Positions 1-5,208 of a DNA stretch of 5,835 nt are shown here, piece after piece. Origin of the DNA: Elusimicrobiota bacterium. Lineage in GTDB: Bacteria; CG03; SLGR01; PWQF01. The DNA lies in NCBI GenBank assembly GCA_003558145.1, contig PWMP01000042.1:1-5835 (forward strand), given 5' to 3'. Made by a program: the position numbers and the translations under genes. Each line of letters begins with the position of its first letter. The first letter of the stretch is position 1. Under the pieces are notes generated by a model. That model was not told the origin of the DNA. It did not search any database and was given only the letters and a program-made list of their open reading frames with translations.

Positions 1-430
1 CGGATTGGGAGCCAGAAATATTTTAAGGATGGAAATGGGCTATAGCCTTTACGGAGCTGAAATAGACGAAAAAATCAGCCCTATTGAGGCAGGCCTTGAA
101 TTTGCTGTAAATTACAGCAGCAGTTTCCTGGGTAAAGAGGCTCTGCTTAAAATGAAAGATAAGACGACGCTAAAAAAGAGAATAGCGTTTGTGACTTCTT
201 CCCGCAGGGTTCCGAAACAGGAATGGAAAATACTTGCTGATGGTAAAGAAGCCGGTTATGTTACAAGCGGAACTTTCTCTCCTGCGCTTTCACGGGGTAT
301 AGGAATGGGCTACCTTAAATCAGACTTTGGGAACATTAAAACCGTTTCCCTGGCTGGAGAAAGAGGGATTAATCTGGATGCTGAAATAATAGATATTCCT
401 TTCTACCGGAAAGGGTCGCTTAAAAACTGA
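1..430 (+). CDS. gcvT: Aminomethyltransferase (glycine cleavage T-protein), 3' part only
   Basis: This is the C-terminal part of the GCS T-protein. With tetrahydrofolate it releases ammonia from the aminomethyl group carried on lipoyl-GcvH and forms 5,10-methylene-THF in the cytoplasm. The frame is open from the left edge (first full codon at base 2), so the true start lies outside. About 142 residues are visible; the family is usually about 360 aa, so roughly the N-terminal 60% is missing. Visible family motifs in order are GLGARNILRMEMG followed by LYG (T-protein signature, usually GLGARDTLRLEAG), then ISPIEAGL, FLGKEAL, and in the C-terminal barrel domain a VTSGTFSPALSRGIGMGY block and the terminal IPFYRK. 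The TTG at base 5 is an internal leucine codon, not a start. The gene ends in TGA, 12 nt before gcvH and in the same frame. Nothing looks broken. Identification is secure from motifs and from the neighbouring gcvH and gcvP genes. Confidence 0.96.
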   Translation, partial: GLGARNILRMEMGYSLYGAEIDEKISPIEAGLEFAVNYSSSFLGKEALLKMKDKTTLKKRIAFVTSSRRVPKQEWKILADGKEAGYVTSGTFSPALSRGIGMGYLKSDFGNIKTVSLAGERGINLDAEIIDIPFYRKGSLKN

Positions 431-436
431 AAGGGG
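431..436 (+). promoter_or_regulatory. Ribosome binding site of gcvH
   Basis: AAGGGG directly follows the gcvT stop codon and sits 6 nt before the gcvH ATG at 443. It is the best-placed Shine-Dalgarno-like sequence in the window and supports the ATG as the gcvH start. The other genes here have weak or no comparable sites. Confidence 0.7.
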
Positions 437-442
437 AATAAA

Positions 443-820
443 ATGGAAAAGTTCTATACTAAAAACCACGAATGGATAAAAATTAAAGCAGGTGCCGGAG
501 TTATCGGTATTAGTTCGTACGCGGCCCAGCAGCTGGGGGATATAACTTTTATTGAACTTCCCCAAACCGGTTATGTTGCTGGAAAAGACGATTTTTTGTG
601 CGAAGCGGAATCGGTAAAAGCGGCAAGCGATATTTACTCACCTGTCAGCGGGGAAGTTATTGATGTAAATAAAAGACTTCAGGATTCCCCCCAGCTTATA
701 AACACCAGCCCGGAGGACGAAGGCTGGATAGCCACCGTAAAACTTAAAGACCCGGAAGAGATAAAAAATCTTCTTTCAGAAAAAGAGTATAAAGAATACA
801 TAAAAACACTCGGTCAATAA
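443..820 (+). CDS. gcvH: Glycine cleavage system H-protein (lipoyl carrier)
   Basis: GcvH is the small lipoyl-bearing shuttle of the GCS. Its lipoyl-lysine arm visits P-, T- and L-protein in turn. The 125-aa product matches the usual length (about 125-130). The N-terminus has the family pattern YTKNHEW, then IGISSYAAQQLGDITFIELP. The lipoylation motif ESVKAASDIYSPVSGE spans residues 56-71, with the modified lysine at K59. The C-terminal half has the expected EGW segment (residues 93-95) and a helical tail. The ATG start has a good Shine-Dalgarno 6 nt upstream, and the N-terminus begins where the family begins. C53, just before the lipoyl motif, sits where V or I is commoner. In this cluster GcvH is the only visible lipoyl-domain protein, so it is the likely first substrate of the acyltransferase and LipA encoded downstream. 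Identification is certain. Confidence 0.98.
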   Translation: MEKFYTKNHEWIKIKAGAGVIGISSYAAQQLGDITFIELPQTGYVAGKDDFLCEAESVKAASDIYSPVSGEVIDVNKRLQDSPQLINTSPEDEGWIATVKLKDPEEIKNLLSEKEYKEYIKTLGQ

Positions 821-836
821 AAAAAACAACTTTACT

Positions 837-2180
837 GTGAACTATACTCCCCATACAGAAGAAGATATAAAAAAAATGCTGAAAAGCATAGGTGTGTCTT
901 GCGTGGAAGAACTCTTTGATGTTATCCCTCAGGAATTAAGGGCGCAGTCTTTTGAGTTGCCCGAATCGATGAGTGAGCAGGGCGTTTCAAAAGAAATAGA
1001 AAGGCTTCTTTCCCTTAACGGTTCAGGAATAAGGAATTTTGCCGGCGGCGGATTTTATGACCACTATATTCCGTCGGCAGTTGATTTTCTCTCTTCCCGC
1101 AGTGAGTTCTATACGCCCTATACCCCTTACCAGAGCGAGTGCTCGCAAGGTACCCTTCAGGCGCTTTATGAATACCAGAGTGCAATTTGCCGCCTAACGG
1201 GCATGGACGTTTCTAACGCTTCAGTGTACGACGGCGGGACAGCAGCTGCCGAAGCTGTTTTAATGGCTCTTAACATTACCCGGAACCGCCGGAAAATTAT
1301 AATTGACAGCGGAGTTAACCCTCTTTACAGGGAAATCATCCACACCTATACAGAAAACCTTAATATCGAAATTGTTGAGGTTGACAGCATTAATTACAGG
1401 GCAGACAGGAAGAAACTAAAAGGGCTTACAGACAAAGATACAGCGGCTGTTCTGCTCCAAAACCCTAATTTCTTCGGGGCAGTTGATGACTATACTGATA
1501 TAGTTGCTGCCGCAGCGGAAAACGGGGCTCTTTCAATTCTGTTGTTTTATCCTGTTTCGTTGGGTGTCCTCAAGACTCCGGGTGAAATGGGTTTTGACAT
1601 AGCTGCCGGCGAAGGACAGAGCCTGGGGATACCTCTGAGTTTCGGAGGGCCGTACCTGGGAATACTGGCCGCATGCAAAAAATACCTGCGCAAACTGCCC
1701 GGAAGGATAGCGGGCGCCGCACAGGACAGTAACGGCCGGCGCGGTTACGTACTTAGCATGCAGGCGCGCGAACAGCACATAAGAAGGGAAAAGGCCACCT
1801 CAAACATATGCACCAACCAGAACCTCATGGCACTCAGGGCGTTGCTGTACATGGTGCTCACCGGCAAATCCGGCTTTGTAAATGTATCAAAGAAAAACCT
1901 TATGGCTGCCGCAAAGCTTAAAGAAACTATTGCTGCCTTAAAAACTGAAATTGAAATTCCTTTTTACGGGCCGGTCTATAACGAGTTTGTAATAAAACTT
2001 CCAGTTGACGCCCGCGCAGCTGTTAAAAAAATGCTTCAGCAGAAAATACTGGCCGGCGTGCCCCTGGGCGATTTTTATCCCGGAAGGCAGAACGAGCTTC
2101 TTGTATGCGCCACGGAAAGCAGCAGCGACGAGGACTTCAAGCTGTATACCGATGCACTCGAAAACTTGCTTAAACTATGA
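837..2180 (+). CDS. gcvPA: Glycine dehydrogenase (decarboxylating) subunit 1, P-protein alpha
   Basis: This is the N-terminal-half subunit of the two-subunit P-protein, which with GcvPB forms the PLP enzyme that decarboxylates glycine and transfers the aminomethyl group to lipoyl-GcvH. Its 447 aa match the usual split-form length. Family motifs run the whole length: YTPHTEEDIKKML near the start, then YTPYQSECSQGTLQALYEYQ (residues 95-114), LTGMDVSNASVYDGGTAAAE, GEGQSLGIPLSFGGPYLG (258-275), RGYVLSMQAREQHIRREKAT and SNICTNQ (322-328), and LLVCATES near the end. This subunit does not carry the PLP lysine, as expected. The start is GTG at 837. No other start codon exists between the upstream in-frame TAA at 801 and this GTG, and the ATG at 876 would cut off the conserved N-terminal motif. 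No Shine-Dalgarno is visible. The gene ends by overlapping gcvPB (ATGA). It is intact. Confidence 0.97.
   Translation: MNYTPHTEEDIKKMLKSIGVSCVEELFDVIPQELRAQSFELPESMSEQGVSKEIERLLSLNGSGIRNFAGGGFYDHYIPSAVDFLSSRSEFYTPYTPYQSECSQGTLQALYEYQSAICRLTGMDVSNASVYDGGTAAAEAVLMALNITRNRRKIIIDSGVNPLYREIIHTYTENLNIEIVEVDSINYRADRKKLKGLTDKDTAAVLLQNPNFFGAVDDYTDIVAAAAENGALSILLFYPVSLGVLKTPGEMGFDIAAGEGQSLGIPLSFGGPYLGILAACKKYLRKLPGRIAGAAQDSNGRRGYVLSMQAREQHIRREKATSNICTNQNLMALRALLYMVLTGKSGFVNVSKKNLMAAAKLKETIAALKTEIEIPFYGPVYNEFVIKLPVDARAAVKKMLQQKILAGVPLGDFYPGRQNELLVCATESSSDEDFKLYTDALENLLKL
2177..2180 (+). promoter_or_regulatory. ATGA stop-start overlap, translational coupling of gcvPA and gcvPB
   Basis: The TGA stop of gcvPA (2178-2180) overlaps the ATG start of gcvPB (2177-2179). 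No clear Shine-Dalgarno precedes this ATG, so reinitiation by ribosomes finishing gcvPA is the likely way gcvPB is translated. That would favour equal amounts of the two P-protein subunits. The overlap is seen directly; the coupling is inferred. Confidence 0.7.
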
Positions 2181-3610
2181 AATTGATATTTCAAAAATCA
2201 GTTAAATCAAGAAAGGGAGTTGACATAACCGGCGCCCTGCAAGGCGGAACTGAAAAGCTTCCGGAAGCTAAGTATCTTCGTCACTCTCCGGCCGAACTTC
2301 CCGAAGTAAGCGAACTGGAAGCTGTACGTCATTATGTTGGGCTTTCCAGACAGAATTTTTCCGTAGACACTAATTTTTATCCCCTTGGAAGCTGTACTAT
2401 GAAATATAACCCCAAAATACTGGAAAAAGCCGCTTCTGCAGACGCCTTTACCGGCCTGCATCCCATACTCGGATTTTACTCCTGTGAGTCCTGCGCCGGC
2501 GCTTTGGAAGTACTTTACAGGATGCAGGAATTTCTTTCGGAAATTACGGGAATGCATTCCACCTCCCTGCAGCCGATGGCGGGAGCTCACGGAGAACTCG
2601 CCGGAATGCTTATGGTTAGAAAGTATCATCGAAAAAAAAGGAATAATAAAAAGTTTATTATAGTACCGGACGAATCTCACGGCACCAACCCCGCTTCGGC
2701 GGCGATGGCCGGCTACGGAGTCGTGACCATACCTACAGGCCCGGACGGTCTTCTGGACATCGATATTTTAAGAGAGAAGCTTAGCGGGGAAACCGCAGCC
2801 GTGATACTAACCTGTCCCAATACGGTAGGAAAGTTTGACCCCCGTATAAAGCAGATATCTTCTCTTGCCCGAAGCAGGGATGCTCTTATGTATTACGACG
2901 GGGCAAATATGAACGCAATAATGGGTAAAGTGCGGCCGGGAGACCTGGGTTTTGATATAGTACACCTTAACCTGCATAAGACTTTTGCCACTCCTCACGG
3001 AGGCGGCGGTCCGGGAGCGGGCCCGGTAGGCGTGACGAAAGAGCTGTCTGAATACCTGCCTTATCCCCGTGTTGTAAAGGATGAAGACGACGGCTTTGCC
3101 TTGTCTTTTGACAGGAAAAAATCAATAGGGCGCATTGCTCCTTTTTACGGCAATTTTTCCGTTATTCTGAAAGCTTTTATTTATATTGTTCTTCTGGGGA
3201 AAGAAGGACTGAAGGATGCTTCGGAAAAGGCGGTACTTAACGCCAACTATATAATGAAGAATCTCAATGCTTCTTTTAATAATCCTTATCCCGGGCATTG
3301 CATGCACGAGTGCGTATTTTCCGCATCAGAACCGGGAATGGCTATGAACATAGCCAAATACCTGATAGACAACAATATACATCCTCCAACAGTTTATTTT
3401 CCTCTCATAGTCAAAGAAGCTCTTATGATAGAGCCTACAGAAACCGAGAGCCTTCAGACTCTGGATAATTTTATAGATCTAATGCGAAAGGCCTCAGAGT
3501 TGATGAAAAAAGATCCGCAAAGACTTCAGGATTCTCCCGTATCTATGCCTGTAGGCCGCCTGGATGAAGTGAGCGCGGCCAGGCAGCCGGATGTGAATTT
3601 TACTTCCTGA
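2177..3610 (+). CDS. gcvPB: Glycine dehydrogenase (decarboxylating) subunit 2, P-protein beta (PLP-binding)
   Basis: This is the catalytic PLP subunit of the split P-protein (477 aa, usual length). Motifs in order: GSCTMKYNP (residues 71-79), LQPMAGAHGELAG (131-143), DESHGTNPASAAMAGYG (165-181), CPNTVGKF, YYDGANMNAIMG (239-250), and VHLNLHKTF (262-270) with the PLP Schiff-base lysine at K268, followed by the glycine-rich PHGGGGPGAGPVGV. The C-terminal region has KSIGR, FYGNF, CMHE, HPPTVYFPLIVKEALMIEPTETE and the usual RLDEVSAARQP tail, so the protein is complete. The start overlaps the gcvPA stop, and the N-terminus (KLIFQKS) agrees with the family. One oddity is the loop after H95-P96, which is longer and different from the usual QPE/VQG form and contains a C-E-S-C motif (residues 103-106). 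Its reading frame equals that of the next gene, separated only by TGA and one codon. Function is secure. Confidence 0.97.
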   Translation: MKLIFQKSVKSRKGVDITGALQGGTEKLPEAKYLRHSPAELPEVSELEAVRHYVGLSRQNFSVDTNFYPLGSCTMKYNPKILEKAASADAFTGLHPILGFYSCESCAGALEVLYRMQEFLSEITGMHSTSLQPMAGAHGELAGMLMVRKYHRKKRNNKKFIIVPDESHGTNPASAAMAGYGVVTIPTGPDGLLDIDILREKLSGETAAVILTCPNTVGKFDPRIKQISSLARSRDALMYYDGANMNAIMGKVRPGDLGFDIVHLNLHKTFATPHGGGGPGAGPVGVTKELSEYLPYPRVVKDEDDGFALSFDRKKSIGRIAPFYGNFSVILKAFIYIVLLGKEGLKDASEKAVLNANYIMKNLNASFNNPYPGHCMHECVFSASEPGMAMNIAKYLIDNNIHPPTVYFPLIVKEALMIEPTETESLQTLDNFIDLMRKASELMKKDPQRLQDSPVSMPVGRLDEVSAARQPDVNFTS

Positions 3611-3613
3611 CAG

Positions 3614-4378
3614 ATGTTTTCTGAACGGTATCCGCGCTGGAGATTTATTGAAACTTTATCCAAACCGGGCTCTTTCAATATGGCCTTTGACCGCGTACTG
3701 GCAGAAGGATATAACCCCGGTAAAGATATTCCTGTCTTCAGGGTCTATTCATTCAGCCCTCCCGCGATTTCCCTCGGCAAATTTCAACAGGCCTCTGATG
3801 TCGTAAACACAGAGGCCGCAGCAGAAGACAGCGTAGAGACAGTAAAAAGGATAACGGGTGGCGGTGCCGTATTTCACGATAACGAAATAACTTACTCAAT
3901 GGTTTTCCCGTCCAGTCTGACAGCTGCTTATTCCGCCCGTCAGTCATACAAATTTTTGTGCTCATTCCTGCTTAAAACTTACGAAAAACTGGGCCTCAAC
4001 GCCGAATATGCAGGCCGTGCTTCTGACACTAAGCTAAATACCGGGGGGATATGTTTCGCCGGCAGGGAAAAATACGATATAAATATAAACGGCAGAAAAG
4101 CAGGAGGAAACGCGCAGAAGCGTTTCAGAAATAAAATTTTCCAGCACGGCTCTATTCCCCTGGGCGTCAGCCAGAGTGCGCTGGACCGCTACTTTAAAAA
4201 CCCCAAAACTGTTAATTGCTATTCAATGAACGAGGATAAAATAAATATCGAAAAAATAAAAAGAGCTCTTATAGAATCCTTTATTGAATATTTTAACTGC
4301 GATCTTATCCCCTCATCTCCCAAGGCACGGGAACTGGAAAAAGCTTCCGGATTGCTGGAAGAAATAAAGGCGGCCTGA
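3614..4378 (+). CDS. Lipoate/octanoate protein acyltransferase, LipM-like (alternatively lipoate-protein ligase LplA)
   Basis: This is a biotin/lipoate A/B ligase-family (PF03099) enzyme acting on lipoyl domains, here most likely GcvH. Its 254 aa cover only the catalytic domain; the C-terminal accessory domain of E. coli LplA (about 338 aa) is absent. Visible motifs: WRFIETL and FNMAFD near the start, FRVYSFSPPAISLGKFQ (residues 42-58), the acyl-AMP/acyl-binding block RITGGGAVFHDNEITYS (79-95), and NGRKAGGNAQKR (159-170) with the family lysine K162, then FQHGSIPL. A cysteine, C147 in GGICFAG, falls where Bacillus LipM has its catalytic cysteine, 15 residues before the lysine. That favours an octanoyl-ACP:GcvH transferase over an ATP-dependent ligase, and the adjacent lipA supports de novo synthesis. 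No lplB-like gene is visible. The ATG lies 3 nt after the gcvPB stop without a clear ribosome site. The family is certain; the exact reaction is not. Confidence 0.9.
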   Translation: MFSERYPRWRFIETLSKPGSFNMAFDRVLAEGYNPGKDIPVFRVYSFSPPAISLGKFQQASDVVNTEAAAEDSVETVKRITGGGAVFHDNEITYSMVFPSSLTAAYSARQSYKFLCSFLLKTYEKLGLNAEYAGRASDTKLNTGGICFAGREKYDININGRKAGGNAQKRFRNKIFQHGSIPLGVSQSALDRYFKNPKTVNCYSMNEDKINIEKIKRALIESFIEYFNCDLIPSSPKARELEKASGLLEEIKAA

Positions 4379-4381
4379 GTT

Positions 4382-5206
4382 ATGCGGGTATTTGAAAAGA
4401 AAAAGTTGCGGCTGAAGGATTTATCTACGGTGGGGGGAAAGATAGCCGGACTAAATACCGTGTGCCGTCACGCCCGCTGCCCTAATATATCGGAGTGTTT
4501 TTCAAAAGGGCATCTTACTTTTATGATTGCCGGGAGTATATGTACCCGGCGCTGCCTGTTCTGCAGTGTCTCCGGAGGCGTCCCCGAACCCCCGGACCCT
4601 TCCGAACCCCGAAGGGTAGCAGAGGCAGCCCGGAGATTAAAGTTAAAGCATGCCGTGCTGACATCTCCCACCAGGGACGACCTTGAAGACGGCGGGGCGG
4701 CTCATTTCACAAATACGGTCAAAAAACTGAAAGGATTAAATAAAGGAATTTCAGTTGAAATACTTATCCCGGACTTCAGCCTTGACCGATTGGCAATAAA
4801 AGAAGTATCCTTAAGCGGAGCGGATATAGCCGCTCATAATATGGAAACCGTAAGACGCCTTTATTCCATAAGGCCGCAGGCTTCTTACCGGCGCTCACTG
4901 AAAGTGCTTGAAGCGCTCAGGGAATTCAATCCGGAATTGAAGACCAAATCCGGATTTATGCTGGGGCTGGGAGAAAAGAAAGAGGAAGTTATGGGCCTGA
5001 TGCGCGACATACTTGATACAGGATGCAGCCTGCTCAGTATAGGTCAGTATCTCAGACCTTCAGCAGAGAGTGTTGAGGTTCGGAAATATCTGGAGGAGGA
5101 TGAGTTTTTAGACTATAAAGAGGAGGCTTTGAATATGGGGTTCAGAGTTGTTATGAGCGGAACTTATGTAAGAAGTTCCTACATGGCACAGGAGTACCTG
5201 GTTTAA
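4382..5206 (+). CDS. lipA: Lipoyl synthase (radical SAM)
   Basis: LipA is a radical-SAM enzyme that inserts two sulfurs at C6 and C8 of an octanoyl chain already attached to a lipoyl-domain protein. Both iron-sulfur motifs are intact. The auxiliary cluster CX4CX5C is C28, C33 and C39 (in TVCRHARCPNISEC). The radical-SAM CX3CX2C is C54, C58 and C61 (in CTRRCLFC). The auxiliary-cluster serine motif RSSY is at residues 264-267 near the C-terminus. Further family motifs are TFMI before the SAM motif, RDDLEDGG (98-105), HNMETVRRLY, RPQASYRRSL, KSGFMLGLGE and IGQYLRPS. At 274 aa it is slightly shorter than many homologues (about 290-320), mainly through a short N-terminus, but no key residue is missing. 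The ATG is 3 nt after the preceding stop. A weak AAAGG lies 11 nt upstream, so coupling to the preceding gene is likely. With the upstream acyltransferase it forms a two-step lipoylation module for GcvH. Confidence 0.97.
   Translation: MRVFEKKKLRLKDLSTVGGKIAGLNTVCRHARCPNISECFSKGHLTFMIAGSICTRRCLFCSVSGGVPEPPDPSEPRRVAEAARRLKLKHAVLTSPTRDDLEDGGAAHFTNTVKKLKGLNKGISVEILIPDFSLDRLAIKEVSLSGADIAAHNMETVRRLYSIRPQASYRRSLKVLEALREFNPELKTKSGFMLGLGEKKEEVMGLMRDILDTGCSLLSIGQYLRPSAESVEVRKYLEEDEFLDYKEEALNMGFRVVMSGTYVRSSYMAQEYLV
5190..5194 (+). promoter_or_regulatory. Possible ribosome binding site of lpd
   Basis: AGGAG inside the end of lipA precedes the lpd ATG at 5209 by 14 nt. This is longer than the ideal spacing, so it may act weakly, or translation may be coupled to lipA termination 2 nt before the start. 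Confidence 0.35.
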
Positions 5207-5208
5207 TT

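Noticed and set aside
5..7. TTG at base 5 as the gcvT start
   Set aside because: It is the leucine of the conserved GLGAR motif in the middle of T-protein. The reading frame is open to the left edge, so the gene is simply cut by the window.
320..565. Other short antisense or out-of-frame open frames (for example 320-565, 1533-1778, 2807-2998, 3753-3965, 4468-4671 and 5151-5357 on the - strand; 2005-2205 and 4495-4686 on the + strand)
   Set aside because: All overlap well-conserved genes in other frames, have no recognisable motifs, and read as shadows of the real coding sequence.
672..687. A 16-nt exact repeat (AAAGACTTCAGGATTC) at 672-687 in gcvH and 3519-3534 in gcvPB
   Set aside because: Both copies encode part of an RLQDSP-like stretch in the same frame, within normal family sequence. 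Two copies of this length without flanking similarity look like chance plus shared codon preference.
2632..2639. A-run in gcvPB that fits a slippery A-AAA-AAA heptamer (also at 869-875 in gcvPA)
   Set aside because: A -1 shift at 2632-2638 would meet TAA at 2644-2646 and only truncate the enzyme. A-runs in lysine codons are frequent here and no stimulatory hairpin is evident.
2207..2680. Open frame of 157 codons on the - strand, antisense to gcvPB
   Set aside because: It lies wholly inside gcvPB, which is a secure conserved gene. The antisense translation shows no recognisable domain and there is no ribosome site or gene-like context.
3608..3610. TGA codons as selenocysteine sites
   Set aside because: The TGA codons fall at the natural C-termini of their proteins, not at known redox positions, and no SECIS-like hairpin was apparent directly downstream.
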